The translations under genes were made by a program, and so were the position numbers. A stretch of DNA of 64,000 nt. It comes from Paracoccus seriniphilus. GTDB lineage: Bacteria > Pseudomonadota > Alphaproteobacteria > Rhodobacterales > Rhodobacteraceae. The notes beneath the pieces are model-generated. The model ran no database searches, was not told the DNA's origin, and saw nothing but the letters and a program-made list of their open reading frames with translations. Shown here one piece after another: positions 55,202-64,000 of this stretch; position 1 is the first letter of the stretch; each line of letters opens with the position of its first letter. Where the stretch lies: positions 1,284,501-1,348,500 of the forward strand of contig NZ_CP067129.1 of NCBI RefSeq assembly GCF_028553745.1, written 5' to 3'.

Positions 55202-56050
55202 CTACAGTTGCAACAGCGCCTGGCGAAAGCCTGGATCGCTCAAGACGACTTCGCCAGCCCCGATCTGCGCCGCATGGGACAGAGCTCCGGCCGTCAGGTC
55301 CTGGGCCTTGCCGACAGCCGTCGGCAGATCGCGACCACGAGAGATTCCGGCCATGACCAAGGCTGCGAAAAGATCACCCGTGCCGGGCAGGGCAACGGGT
55401 TGCAGCGCGGTCCGCTGGCGCAGGGTATGGCTGCCTTCACAGATGATGGTTTCCAGCATGTCGCGCGGCGTATCCGCAAGCACGCAACCGGTGGCGACGG
55501 TGATTCCCTTCTCCGCCAACCGCAGATGGCGGGCGGCCTCTTCAAGCTGGGGCAGGGAGGTGACCGGAAGATCGGTCAGATAGGCCAGTTCAAAGGCATT
55601 CGGCGTCGCCAGTTCGGCCATCGGAAGCAATCGGTCGCGCATCACGGCGGCGATCTCGGGCGGAACATACAGTCCGGGGGCATGATCGCCCATCACCGGG
55701 TCGCAAAGATAGCGCAGGTCGGGATTGGCCTGTTTGGCGCGGGCAATGAAATCCGCCGTCAGTTCGGCCACCTCGACAGATCCGATATAGCCGGTCATGA
55801 TCCAGCTTGCCCGTTGCGGCAATTCGCGTTCCTGCGCGCCCAGCAGCAGGTCAGCGAACAGATCCGCAGGCACCGCCGCGCCACGCAGGGTCGGATAATG
55901 GGGCGTGTTTGAAAACAGCACGGTCGGGATCGCCGCCACCTCCAGACCGGCGGCCTGCATCGGGAAGACCGCGGCGGAATTGCCGACATGGCCAAGGACG
56001 ACCTGGCTCTGGATCGAGATGATCAGGGGCGGGCGGGTTTGCGTGGTCAT
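55202..56050 (-). CDS. pdxY: Pyridoxal kinase
   Basis: 282 residues, ribokinase fold. ISIQSQVVLGHVGNSAAVFP is the pyridoxal kinase start, with MTGYIGS, YLCDPVMGD, TPNAFELAYLT and the ATP site PGTGDLFAALVMAG with catalytic Asp. It phosphorylates pyridoxal in the PLP salvage pathway. The ATG at 56050 has the ribosome site GGAAGGA and overlaps the MOSC gene stop. Confidence 0.94.
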   Translation of the reverse strand: MTTQTRPPLIISIQSQVVLGHVGNSAAVFPMQAAGLEVAAIPTVLFSNTPHYPTLRGAAVPADLFADLLLGAQERELPQRASWIMTGYIGSVEVAELTADFIARAKQANPDLRYLCDPVMGDHAPGLYVPPEIAAVMRDRLLPMAELATPNAFELAYLTDLPVTSLPQLEEAARHLRLAEKGITVATGCVLADTPRDMLETIICEGSHTLRQRTALQPVALPGTGDLFAALVMAGISRGRDLPTAVGKAQDLTAGALSHAAQIGAGEVVLSDPGFRQALLQL

Positions 56051-56736
56051 GCTGATCCTTCCAGTCGTGCAGTCCAGTCTTCGATCCTTCCGCTGTCCAG
56101 GCGGCGGCGCGCATATTTGCGCCAACCCTCTGCCAGAACGGAAAGCCCGGCAATTTCGGTCAGAAGGTCGCGGTTCATCCGGTCGACATACATCGCATGC
56201 CACAACCGTTGGATCGTCCAGTCCGGGGCCAGGCGCTCGACAAGGGTCATCTGGTCGCCCGGCGTCACCTGGCCGGGTTCCAGCACCCGGTAATACCAGC
56301 CGGTTCGACCGCTCTCCTGCACCTGTCGCGCCATGCCGCGCTGGCCAAAACGCAGATCCAGCTTCCAGCAGGGTTGCCGCCCCTGCGAGACCTGGATCAG
56401 CGCAGTGCCAAGGCGGAAGATATCGCCCACCGCGATATCGCTTTCCCGAATGCTATTGGTCGAGATATTCTCTCCGAACGCTCCGGGGCGCGCCAACACC
56501 GGGCAATCGCCCAACTCGCTGCGCCAGACCGGATAATGATCCTGCGGGTAATGGTGCAGGGCCTTTTCGGGGCCACCATGCACCCGCCGGTCAGCCTGCG
56601 CATCACCCTGCAGCCCTTCGTCGCCGATCTGCGTCACGCCTCGGATGGGGGTCTTGGCGATGCCGGAATCGACCGTGCTTGTGCCGATGGGCGCGATCTG
56701 GCCGGTCAGCAGGACAGGGGAGGTTTGCAGGGGCAT
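56047..56736 (-). CDS. MOSC-domain protein, YiiM-like
   Basis: About 229 residues. GDEGLQGDAQADRRVHGGPE and HHYPQDHYPVWRSEL are followed by PGAFGENISTNSIRESDIAV and ALIQVSQGRQPCWKLDLRFG, where Cys is the conserved molybdenum-ligand-type residue of MOSC proteins. The 3-alpha C-terminal domain follows. YiiM-type enzymes reduce N-hydroxylated bases. The ATG at 56736 was chosen because the domain starts soon after. An ATG at 56808 is possible. Confidence 0.88.
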   Translation of the reverse strand: MPLQTSPVLLTGQIAPIGTSTVDSGIAKTPIRGVTQIGDEGLQGDAQADRRVHGGPEKALHHYPQDHYPVWRSELGDCPVLARPGAFGENISTNSIRESDIAVGDIFRLGTALIQVSQGRQPCWKLDLRFGQRGMARQVQESGRTGWYYRVLEPGQVTPGDQMTLVERLAPDWTIQRLWHAMYVDRMNRDLLTEIAGLSVLAEGWRKYARRRLDSGRIEDWTARLEGSA

Positions 56737-56831
56737 GGGATGGCAGACCGATTTGCAGGGAATGGCATGTCTGGGGTCGATACGACTGCCATCATGCCGC
56801 GTCAACAAGGCCGAAGGTGTCGGTTGTCGGC

Positions 56832-57728
56832 TCAGGTCGTTTTGCCACGCTCTTTGGCCATATGGGCCCTGGCCATTCCCGCCAGGGTCATGGCGCTGGA
56901 TGACACCTGTCGGGGCTGCAGTCCCTGAGCAGAAAGTGCGCCGCTATACAGCCCTGTCCAGGGTCCATCACCGATCACCGCAACCTGTTGCCCCAGCCAA
57001 TAGGGGCGCGCCGCTGCAAGCTCTATTCCGATCAGCAATCCGTTCAATCTGGCCCGGGCGCGATCGGCAGGCAGGGCGGACAGCTGCATCTCGGCCCGGA
57101 TCGAGCCGATTTCGGCGGCTATGGCCGCGGGGCGGGTCATGGCCTGTTCGACCGCGCCCAGAAAATCACTGTCATCGGCGATGCCATCAGCCTCTGCCTT
57201 GGCGTTCATGGGGGGCGACAAGGCGGCGGAGAGCTGCGGCGTCACGAAATTGCGAAAGCTGACGGCTTCGCTGGCGCTGATATGCACCCAACTGCTTTGC
57301 GCAGGCGTCAGGCAGAGGGCGACCCCGTCGAATTTCTCGTTCTGGATCAGGAATCCGGCGATGGCGGTCTCTTCGCCCGAAAGTCGAGCAGCGGGTCGCT
57401 GCTGGACGATCCCCGGCAGATAGGTGATCCCGGAAAGCCCCGGTTGATCGGCGGGCAGGTAGGGCGCATCCTCCCACGCGCCAATGCCACAGGGCACCGA
57501 GGCCGCGCCGCCCAGTTCATGCCCGCAGCAGATCACCGACAGGTTCTGGCCATGCGCGATCTCGCCGTCCAGCAGACGCAGAATGGCCTGCTGCAATGCT
57601 GCATGGTCGCTTGACGCAGGGGAATCACCTGCCCGTTGGGCGACAAGCGTGCCGTCAGACCCCATGACCCAAAGCTTCAGGTGATCCGACAGGCAGTGAA
57701 CGGCGATCATTTCGGGTTTGCTCATCAT
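56832..57728 (-). CDS. 2-dehydro-3-deoxygalactonokinase-like protein with eroded motifs
   Basis: 298 residues matching DgoK across the length (GEETAIAGFLI, LNGLLIGIELAAARPY, LAGMARAHMA). The N-terminal phosphate motif, normally DWGSTNLRAW-like, reads AVHCLSDHLKLWVM. The GMVGS segment reads CCGHELGGAAS, and the GTHSKW segment reads TPAQSSWVH. Catalysis is therefore doubtful. No DgoA aldolase gene is adjacent. Start at 57728 or 57725, with AAGGACC upstream. Confidence 0.72.
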   Translation of the reverse strand: MMSKPEMIAVHCLSDHLKLWVMGSDGTLVAQRAGDSPASSDHAALQQAILRLLDGEIAHGQNLSVICCGHELGGAASVPCGIGAWEDAPYLPADQPGLSGITYLPGIVQQRPAARLSGEETAIAGFLIQNEKFDGVALCLTPAQSSWVHISASEAVSFRNFVTPQLSAALSPPMNAKAEADGIADDSDFLGAVEQAMTRPAAIAAEIGSIRAEMQLSALPADRARARLNGLLIGIELAAARPYWLGQQVAVIGDGPWTGLYSGALSAQGLQPRQVSSSAMTLAGMARAHMAKERGKTT

Positions 57729-57764
57729 TCGGTCCTTGTTGAACGCGGATGGTTCCGGGTTGGG

Positions 57765-58709
57765 TTATGGCAGAATCGCCAGCCACATCCAGATGGTGAA
57801 GATCGAGGCTGCCGTGGCCACCAGAACCGTGCTTGCAGCGACCCGCTTGGCGCTGCCATAGATATTGGCAAAGAGATAGGCATTGACGCCCGGAGCCATC
57901 GAGGCCGTCACCACGGCCGAGCGCATTCCCGCGACATCCAGCCCCGCCATGCGCCCCAGCCCATAGGTGATTGCCGGATGCAGGATCAGCGCGCAGACAC
58001 AGCACATGGCAATCGTGGCCAGATCGCCTTCGGGGCGGTAGCGATACAGAATGCCGCCAAGGCCGAACAGTGCAGCAGGCAGCGCGGCGCGCACCAGCAT
58101 GTCCACCGCCGCCCAGAAGCCCGCGGGCATGACCAGCCCGGCGCGCATTGACAGGTTCATTACCACGCCGCAGGCAATGCCGATGACCAGCGGTGTGCGC
58201 AGGACGCCGGAAAGGGCGCGCAGCGCGACCCGGCCCACCGAGAGGTCCTGCCCGCGCGCCCGCGTGAACTCCATCGTGGTAATGCCAAAGGTGTAGAGCA
58301 TCGGCGAATGCAGCACGATGATCGCCCAATTTCCACTGAGGGCGGCGGGCCCATAGGCGCGCTCGGTGATGGGCACTCCCATCAGAACGGTGTTGGAAAA
58401 CAGGCAGACAAAGCCGATCGCCACGCAATCGGGCAGGGGGCGGCGAAACAGATAGCGTGCCCCGGCCCAACCCAGCGCAAAGCTGGAAAATGCACCGATA
58501 TAAAAGGGAAGCAACAGCGAAAGGCGGAATTCGCTTTCGATATCCAGCCGCGCCATGGATGCGAACAGCAGGCATGGCACCGCGAAATTCTGGGCAAAGC
58601 GCATCAGCCCGTCGGCATCGCGTTCGCTGAACCATCCGCGCCAGCTGACAAGATAACCAAAGCCGACCACCAGAAAGACGGGTAGGACTATGGTGAAGAG
58701 TGCGCTCAC
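57765..58709 (-). CDS. AEC-family transporter
   Basis: 314 residues, ten hydrophobic segments in two halves: LFTIVLPVFLVVGFGYLVS at the start, CLFSNTVLMGVPITERAYGP in the first half and TASMAPGVNAYLFANIYG in the second. These are typical of the auxin-efflux-carrier family, whose bacterial members export or import organic acids. Substrate unknown. Overlaps the MBL gene by ATGA. Confidence 0.9.
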   Translation of the reverse strand: MSALFTIVLPVFLVVGFGYLVSWRGWFSERDADGLMRFAQNFAVPCLLFASMARLDIESEFRLSLLLPFYIGAFSSFALGWAGARYLFRRPLPDCVAIGFVCLFSNTVLMGVPITERAYGPAALSGNWAIIVLHSPMLYTFGITTMEFTRARGQDLSVGRVALRALSGVLRTPLVIGIACGVVMNLSMRAGLVMPAGFWAAVDMLVRAALPAALFGLGGILYRYRPEGDLATIAMCCVCALILHPAITYGLGRMAGLDVAGMRSAVVTASMAPGVNAYLFANIYGSAKRVAASTVLVATAASIFTIWMWLAILP

Positions 58710-59524
58710 GATGCGTCTGGCACCGGCGCCGGGCGCAACTCGGTCGTCAGTTCCATGCCGTCATGCGCCGGGACGATATGCGCAGGCGTGCGGGCCATGA
58801 CATCATCGTAATCCATGTCGATATGCATGTTGGTCAGCACCCCCTTGGACGCCCCGGAGCGGGCCAGCCATTCCAGCGCCTGGTCCAGATGGGCATGGCT
58901 GGGATGAGGTTCGTGCCGCAGGGCATCGCAGATGAAGGTGTCAGCGCCCGAAATGACCTCCCAGGCTGCCTCGGGAATGGCCGAGACGTCGGGCAGGTAG
59001 ACCAGCCCGGCAACGCGGAATCCAAGGGCGGTAATCTCTCCATGCTGGACACGGAATGGGTGAAAGGTGATGTCGCCGCCAGCCCCCGAGACCGTGACCG
59101 GCCCGTCGATCTGATGCAGATCGGCGATTGGCGGATAGAAGCTGCCCTCGGGCGTCTGGAAGATATAGCCGAAGCGTTCGATCAGTGCGCTGCTGGTCGG
59201 CTCATCGGCCCAGACCGGCATCCGCCGCTTGGCATTGAAGACCAACTGGCGCAGGTCGTCGATGCCATGCACATGATCGGCATGGGGATGCGTATAGATC
59301 ACCGCGTCCAGCGTTGCGACATCCGCATCCAGAAGTTGCGGCACCATATCAGGGCCGGTGTCGATCAGAACCTGCGTTACCCCGCCGTTCTGCTGGCGTT
59401 CCACCAGCAGGGAACAGCGCCGCCGCCGGTTCCTGGGGTTGGACGGATCACAGCTGCCCCAGCGGTTTCCCAGCCGGGGCACGCCACCTGACGAACCGCA
59501 GCCCAATATGGTTGCGCGGATCAC
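58706..59524 (-). CDS. MBL-fold metallohydrolase (PhnP/YcbX-like group)
   Basis: 272 residues. ILGCGSSGGVPRLGNRWGSC and NRRRRCSLLVE are followed by the zinc motif THPHADHVHGIDDL (HxHxDH), FICDALRHEPHPSHAHLDQ and THMH-like TNMHIDMDYD. Members are cyclic phosphodiesterases of the PhnP type. The fixed position after tatD in alphaproteobacteria suggests a housekeeping role. ATGA overlaps on both sides. Confidence 0.9.
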   Translation of the reverse strand: MIRATILGCGSSGGVPRLGNRWGSCDPSNPRNRRRRCSLLVERQQNGGVTQVLIDTGPDMVPQLLDADVATLDAVIYTHPHADHVHGIDDLRQLVFNAKRRMPVWADEPTSSALIERFGYIFQTPEGSFYPPIADLHQIDGPVTVSGAGGDITFHPFRVQHGEITALGFRVAGLVYLPDVSAIPEAAWEVISGADTFICDALRHEPHPSHAHLDQALEWLARSGASKGVLTNMHIDMDYDDVMARTPAHIVPAHDGMELTTELRPAPVPDAS

Positions 59525-60327
59525 GCTTCACCTCCGGCGGCCTTTCGGAACAGGCGGTCGAAATTGGCCGAGGTCTGACGGGCGAAGTCTTCGTAACTCA
59601 GGCCGAACACCTTGGCACCGACTACGGCGGTCTTGGCGACATAGGCCGGTTCATTGCGCTTGCCGCGATAGGGGGGCGGCGCAAGATAGGGGCTGTCCGT
59701 CTCGATAAGGATGCGATCAACCGGAGCGGCGGCAAAAATCTCGCGCAACTCGGTCGAGCGCGGGAATGCGGCGATCCCCGACATCGACAGGTAAAAGCCC
59801 AGGTCGAGCGCCGCCTTGCCCAGAGCCGCGCTGGAGCTGAAGCAATGCATCACGCAGTCAAAGGCACCGGCGCGATGTTCCTCGGTCAGAATCTGCGCCA
59901 TGTCGTCATCGGCATTGCGGGAATGGATGATCAGCGGCAACTGCGTGCGCCGCGCCGCCTCGATATGCAGGCGCAGGCTCTCGCGCTGGATTTCGGCGCT
60001 TTCTGCCGTGTAGTGGTAATCCAGACCGGTTTCGCCGATGCCGACGAACTTGGGGTGCCTGGCCATTTCGACAAGCTGTTCGACGGTGGCCATCGGCTCG
60101 TCGGCGACGCTCATCGGATGGGTTCCAGCGGCGTAGAACACGCCGTCATGGGCCTCGGCCAGGGCGCGCACCTGCGGCTCTTGCCGCAGTTTCGTGCAGA
60201 TCGTGACCATGCGGGTCACGCCGGCCTCTCTTGCGCGGGCAATCAGGGCGTCTCTTTCGCCCTCGAAATCAGGAAAGTCGAGATGGCAATGGCTATCGAC
60301 AATCGGCGGTAAGGCCGCTTGGATCAT
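59521..60327 (-). CDS. tatD: TatD-family metal-dependent hydrolase
   Basis: 268 residues. VDSHCHLDFPDFEGERDAL (metal His pair), GIGETGLDYHY (Glu), LPLIIHSRNADDD, MHCFSSSAALG and LIETDSPYLAP (Asp) are all present. It is a deoxyribonuclease/hydrolase of the YcfH type. The gene starts three bases after holB, the usual tmk-holB-tatD order. Confidence 0.93.
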   Translation of the reverse strand: MIQAALPPIVDSHCHLDFPDFEGERDALIARAREAGVTRMVTICTKLRQEPQVRALAEAHDGVFYAAGTHPMSVADEPMATVEQLVEMARHPKFVGIGETGLDYHYTAESAEIQRESLRLHIEAARRTQLPLIIHSRNADDDMAQILTEEHRAGAFDCVMHCFSSSAALGKAALDLGFYLSMSGIAAFPRSTELREIFAAAPVDRILIETDSPYLAPPPYRGKRNEPAYVAKTAVVGAKVFGLSYEDFARQTSANFDRLFRKAAGGEA

Positions 60328-60330
60328 GGG

Positions 60331-61443
60331 TCAACCTTTGGCTGGCAATGCGGATTGTGCTGGCGGAAGATGCGCCAGTTCGGTGAGCATATCCATCACC
60401 AGCGCGGCGGGGTCAAGGTTGACGGCCTTCCCCGAACGTGCGCGGGCGGACAGACGCGCCTGGGCCTCGGCCCAGTCCCGCGCTGCCAGATCATGCGGCG
60501 ACAAACGGCTAAGAAGCTCTCCCTCGCCCCTGGCTGCCTGGGGCAGGGGGGCGCCCATCAGCCCGGCGCGGGCGGTTCGGGTCAGAAAGCGGTCAAGAAG
60601 CGTTGTGATCAGATCGAAGGGATCGCCATCGGCATTGGCGCGTTTTGCTGCGGCCTCGGCCAGCTTGTTGGCGGCCAGACGGTCCATGCGTGGCAGGGTT
60701 TTGAACAGATCAATGATCTGCTGATAGTGCTGCAACCCGCCCTGGCCGGTCAGCCGCAAGGCCTCTCCGACCGAACCCTCGGACAGGGCGGCCAGCGCCT
60801 CGGCGTCTTCCTCGACGCCCAGTCCGGCCAGCGCCTGCGTCATCAGTTCCGGTGACAGGGCATTCAACCGCAAGGTGCGACAGCGCGACCTGATGGTGGG
60901 CAGCAGCCGCGCGGGCTGATGCGCGATCATCAGGATCAGCCCGTCCCTGGGCGGCTCTTCCAGAACCTTCAGCAGCGCATTGGCGGCCTGCGTGTTCATT
61001 TCGTCGGCGGCATCAATGATGGCGATGCGCCGTCCGCCCTCGGCTGCGGACATGTGAAAGAAGGACAGAAGACGGCGGATTTCGTCAACAGTGATCTCGG
61101 CGCGAAGTCGGCCGTTCTTGTCATCCCATGGCCTGCGGATCAGTTGCAGGCGCGGATCCGACAGGGCCGCGATGCGCCGCGCCACGGGATCATCCGGCGC
61201 AACCGACAGATCGGAACTGGCCGCCCCCGACAAGAGCCAGCGTGCGATGGACCAGGCCAAGGTCGCCTTGCCGACGCCGCGCGGCCCGGTCAGCAGCCAT
61301 GCGTGATGCAGGCGGCCGCCGCGTTCGGCCTCGACAAAATCGCGAATGGCAGCGTCCTGCCCATAAAGCCGGGTGGTCATGCGCGGATGCGGCGCGCCGG
61401 GCACCCGGTCGGGTTCGGGGATATCGTCCAGATCGGTTTTCAC
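60331..61443 (-). CDS. holB: DNA polymerase III delta' subunit
   Basis: 370 residues, clamp-loader AAA+ protein. LHHAWLLTGPRGVGKATLAW is Walker A (GPRGVGKAT), followed by RIAIIDAADEMNTQAANALL (Walker B region) and LEEPPRDGLILMIAH with RSRCRTL (sensor 1). No zinc-binding cysteine cluster is evident. The family opens the beta sliding clamp. Overlaps tmk by ATGA. Confidence 0.95.
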   Translation of the reverse strand: MKTDLDDIPEPDRVPGAPHPRMTTRLYGQDAAIRDFVEAERGGRLHHAWLLTGPRGVGKATLAWSIARWLLSGAASSDLSVAPDDPVARRIAALSDPRLQLIRRPWDDKNGRLRAEITVDEIRRLLSFFHMSAAEGGRRIAIIDAADEMNTQAANALLKVLEEPPRDGLILMIAHQPARLLPTIRSRCRTLRLNALSPELMTQALAGLGVEEDAEALAALSEGSVGEALRLTGQGGLQHYQQIIDLFKTLPRMDRLAANKLAEAAAKRANADGDPFDLITTLLDRFLTRTARAGLMGAPLPQAARGEGELLSRLSPHDLAARDWAEAQARLSARARSGKAVNLDPAALVMDMLTELAHLPPAQSALPAKG

Positions 61444-62036
61444 AGCGCCGCCCGGATGCGTGCGGCCACTTCGTCAGCAGTTCCGCTGGCGTCGATGAGG
61501 CGCACTCTTTGGGGAAATTCACGGGCAAGGGAACGAAAGCCGGTTGCCAGCTTCTGCTGGAATTTCAGACCCAGACTCTCGAACCGGTCTTCATTTCCGC
61601 CACGGGCGTTGCCGCGTGCCAGCGCGATTTCCGGGTCGATGTCCAGAATGAAGGTCCGGTCGGGTTCGGTGCCGATCATGAGCGCATGCAGACGATCGAC
61701 GACATCGCGCAGATCGGCCCGTGCCGCGCCCTGATAGATGCGGGTGGAATCCGCGAAACGGTCGGTGATGACGGTCTGCCCCTGTTCAAGGGCGGGCATG
61801 ATGGTGCGTTCCAGGTGATCGCGCCGCGCCGCCGTGAACAGCAGGCATTCGGTTTCGGGCGACCAGCGCTCGCCATGCCCTTCGACCAGCAGGCGGCGGA
61901 TTTCCTCGGCCCCCTTGCTGCCGCCGGGTTCGCGTGTGTGGACCACCTGCCGTCCCTCGTCACGCAGGGCCTGTGCCAGCAATGCGGATTGCATCGTCTT
62001 GCCGCAGCCGTCGATTCCCTCGAAGCTGATGAACAT
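61440..62036 (-). CDS. tmk: Thymidylate kinase
   Basis: 198 residues. P-loop FEGIDGCGKT at 4-13, VHTREPGGSKGAEEIRRLL (the DRX/EPGG substrate motif), FTAARRDHLERTI and TDRFADSTRIYQG. It phosphorylates dTMP to dTDP. The start directly abuts the stop of the D,D-carboxypeptidase gene. Confidence 0.96.
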   Translation of the reverse strand: MFISFEGIDGCGKTMQSALLAQALRDEGRQVVHTREPGGSKGAEEIRRLLVEGHGERWSPETECLLFTAARRDHLERTIMPALEQGQTVITDRFADSTRIYQGAARADLRDVVDRLHALMIGTEPDRTFILDIDPEIALARGNARGGNEDRFESLGLKFQQKLATGFRSLAREFPQRVRLIDASGTADEVAARIRAAL

Positions 62037-63182
62037 TTACAGGCCCACGGCTTCGAACGCCTTGTGGCCCAGCCGCAGCACCGCGCCTTTCATCCGGCCT
62101 GCAAACCCGGCCTCGGGCACGTCCTGCATGGCAATCAGCGGGGTAACGGCATCCTTGGCTCCGGGCACGGTCACGACCAGATCGCCCAGCCGGTCGCCCT
62201 TCTTGATCGGCGCGGGGATGGGCGAGTCATAGACCGCCTCGACCTTGACCTGATCCTGGGCACCTGCGGGAATCAGCACGCGCACGCCGTCTCTGGTGGT
62301 CAGGCCGACGCGGTTGGTCGTTCCCAGCCAGACCGGAGCTTCGACCACATTCTGTCCGGCGGGAACCAATGTCTGCATGGTGAACTGGCGGAAGGCCCAG
62401 TTCACGATCCGCTCGGCCTCTTCGGCACGGGCGGTTTCTGTCGGCAGCCCGGTAATCACGAAAATCACCCGGCGACCGTCCTGCACGGCCGAGCCGACCA
62501 GGCCATAGCCGGCCTCCTGGGTGTGGCCGGTTTTCAGACCGTCTGCCCCGATGCCCAGCTTCAGCAACGGGTTGCGGTTATAGCGGTTGGCCGGAGCGCG
62601 ATTGTCGAAGGGAAATTCGGTCAGCGAGAAATTCTTGTAGAGATCGGGGAAATCCTCGATCAGGTGCTGGGCCAGGATCCCCAGATCATGTGCGCTCATG
62701 CGGTGGCGGGGATCGGGCCAGCCCGAGGCATTGGCAAAGGTCGATTGGGTCAGCCCAAGTTCCTTGCCCTTTTCGGTCATCTGGCGCGCAAAGGCGTCCT
62801 CGGTGCCTGACAGCCCCTCGGCAACGACCACGCAGGCATCATTGCCCGACAGGACGATGATCCCCTTGATCAGTTCCTCGACCGTGGGCCGGTCCTGTTC
62901 GTTGAGGAACATGGTCGAGCCCTTCATCTGCCGGGCCTTGGTCGAGACCGGCAGGCGGGTGTCCATCTGGACGCGCCCTTCATCCAGGGCTTCGAACAGC
63001 ATGTAGACCGTCATCAGTTTGGACATCGACGCCGGCGGAATCGCTTCATCGGCGTTCTTTTCCATCAGAATGGTGCTGGTCGAGACGTCGTAGACCCAGG
63101 CCGTTCGCGCGTTGGTATCAAAAGCCTGCGCCGGGGCGGCCAGTGACAGCACTGCGATGAACCTCAACAGAAATGCGCGCAT
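62037..63182 (-). CDS. D-alanyl-D-alanine carboxypeptidase (PBP5/6 type)
   Basis: 381 residues with a 20-residue signal peptide ending PAQA. The active-site motifs are S-x-x-K at 52-55 (SMSK), SGN at 112-114 and KTG near 216 (DGLKTGHTQEAGYG). A C-terminal PBP5-type beta domain (residues about 270-360) and an amphipathic end likely anchor it to the periplasmic face. It trims pentapeptide stems of peptidoglycan. First gene of the minus-strand run that includes tmk, holB and tatD. Confidence 0.93.
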   Translation of the reverse strand: MRAFLLRFIAVLSLAAPAQAFDTNARTAWVYDVSTSTILMEKNADEAIPPASMSKLMTVYMLFEALDEGRVQMDTRLPVSTKARQMKGSTMFLNEQDRPTVEELIKGIIVLSGNDACVVVAEGLSGTEDAFARQMTEKGKELGLTQSTFANASGWPDPRHRMSAHDLGILAQHLIEDFPDLYKNFSLTEFPFDNRAPANRYNRNPLLKLGIGADGLKTGHTQEAGYGLVGSAVQDGRRVIFVITGLPTETARAEEAERIVNWAFRQFTMQTLVPAGQNVVEAPVWLGTTNRVGLTTRDGVRVLIPAGAQDQVKVEAVYDSPIPAPIKKGDRLGDLVVTVPGAKDAVTPLIAMQDVPEAGFAGRMKGAVLRLGHKAFEAVGL

Positions 63183-63303
63183 GGGATGTCCTTTGCCTGT
63201 TTGCTGACGATGGTTACAGGATCAGGTCCACCCTCGCAACGCGGCGTGCGCACGTCACGCGGGAAATTGAACCGGAAAATGCAGGCAATGGCCCGGTTGC
63301 GGT

Positions 63304-63978
63304 TCACCCCATGCCCAGAGGGTCGCTTTTCAACCTTGCACGGGCGGCATCCTGCTGTTCGCTGACATAGGCGATTATGCCCCAGCTGATGCAATAGACC
63401 GCGCCGACCAGCAACACCAGCCAGCCGGGCAGGGGGCCGATTGCGGCACGTTCCAGCAACTGTCCGGTCGATTCCAGCGGTGTGGGGTGGACGACCAGCT
63501 TGCCCATATAGGCGACGGTCTGGATCAGCAGTATCCAGAAATAGTTGCGCCGGATGCGCCGTCCGATCGCGGTCCACATGCTGACGTGATAGGCGGGATG
63601 CAGGTAATCCTCGGCCAGGCGATCCTGCCACTGTTCTTCCAGATGCAGGTTTCCTTCCTTCAGGATAGGAGCCATGAAATGCAGTTCAAGCCAGCGGCAA
63701 CGCGCCCGCCAGACATTGAAATAGCGATAGCGTCTGGCCTCAAGCATCAGGAAGAAGATGATCAATATGCCGACCAGCACCAGCGGCAGTGGCGATGCCT
63801 GTGGTGAGGAATAGGTGATCGACAGGGCCACGCCCAGGGTGACGACCGACCAATTGGTCGTGGTGTCCAGTCGCGTGCGCCAGATGGTTGATCGATAGAC
63901 CTCGCCGCGATACAGATGCGCAACGACGCCCATCTCTGCCGCGTCCAGTTTCCTGCGGGTTTTCGCGCTGCCGTCCAT
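63304..63978 (-). CDS. DUF2270 membrane protein
   Basis: 224 residues. AEMGVVAHLYRGEVYRSTIW and RLDTTTNWSVVTLGVALSIT open the protein, then ARRYRYFNVWRARCRWLE and the C-terminal GWLVLLVGAVYCISWGIIAY. Four membrane segments. This fits DUF2270, of unknown function. The 121-base gap to the carboxypeptidase gene suggests a separate unit. The ATG at 63978 lies 22 bases from the window end. Confidence 0.78.
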   Translation of the reverse strand: MDGSAKTRRKLDAAEMGVVAHLYRGEVYRSTIWRTRLDTTTNWSVVTLGVALSITYSSPQASPLPLVLVGILIIFFLMLEARRYRYFNVWRARCRWLELHFMAPILKEGNLHLEEQWQDRLAEDYLHPAYHVSMWTAIGRRIRRNYFWILLIQTVAYMGKLVVHPTPLESTGQLLERAAIGPLPGWLVLLVGAVYCISWGIIAYVSEQQDAARARLKSDPLGMG

Positions 63979-64000
63979 TTATGCACTCCCTGCCTTGCAG

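Overview
The window looks like a chromosome segment of a Paracoccus-like alphaproteobacterium (Rhodobacterales). This is inferred from the GC-rich codon use, the ectABC-ask cluster with a divergent MarR regulator, a Hint-domain secreted protein, a perfect CtrA-type box, and a dac-tmk-holB-tatD-MBL housekeeping run. No rRNA, tRNA or CRISPR array was recognised.

Region 1 (1-16956, all on +) is a specialised-metabolism and surface-glycoconjugate locus. It opens inside a type I PKS gene (KR-DH-ACP-TE, 5' end outside the window). Then come a family 2 glycosyltransferase, an NRPS carrying an N-terminal formyltransferase and an adenylation domain split by a luciferase-like monooxygenase, and an Sfp-type phosphopantetheinyl transferase. 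Further on are two SGNH-type proteins (the second has lost its serine and is fused to a glycosidase-like domain), a second GT2, a GT4 and a Wzx-type flippase. Most joints are ATGA overlaps or gaps of a few bases, so assembly line, glycosyltransferases and exporter are probably made together. My reading is a formylated, oxidised and possibly glycosylated product.

Region 2 (16957-22680) holds a Hint-domain protein gene with a CtrA box upstream, a GlxA-type AraC regulator, class II DAHP synthase, an LpxL-like acyltransferase and a DMT transporter.

Region 3 (about 22900-43670) is an accessory region framed by decayed insertion sequences. Fragments of IS3, IS30, IS256, IS110 and IS21 elements are joined to one another, with a prophage remnant and an integrase truncated at its C-terminus. 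The cargo between them is a LysR-controlled redox operon (WrbA, DsbA-like, a 49-residue protein, EamA and DUF4386 proteins) and a set of hydrolases and membrane proteins. Several cargo genes are damaged: a frameshifted epoxide-hydrolase-like gene, a frameshifted membrane gene, and a CPBP protease that has lost its catalytic block.

Region 4 (43735-64000) returns to ordinary chromosome. It starts with a 1476-residue G8/cadherin-like surface protein, then a VOC protein, the ectoine operon (ectA-ectB-ectC-ask with divergent ectR), gnd, and pdxY with a MOSC protein. After these come an eroded DgoK-like kinase, an AEC transporter, an MBL hydrolase, TatD, holB, tmk, a D,D-carboxypeptidase and a DUF2270 membrane protein. 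The run from the carboxypeptidase to pdxY is tightly packed on the minus strand and is probably one long operon.
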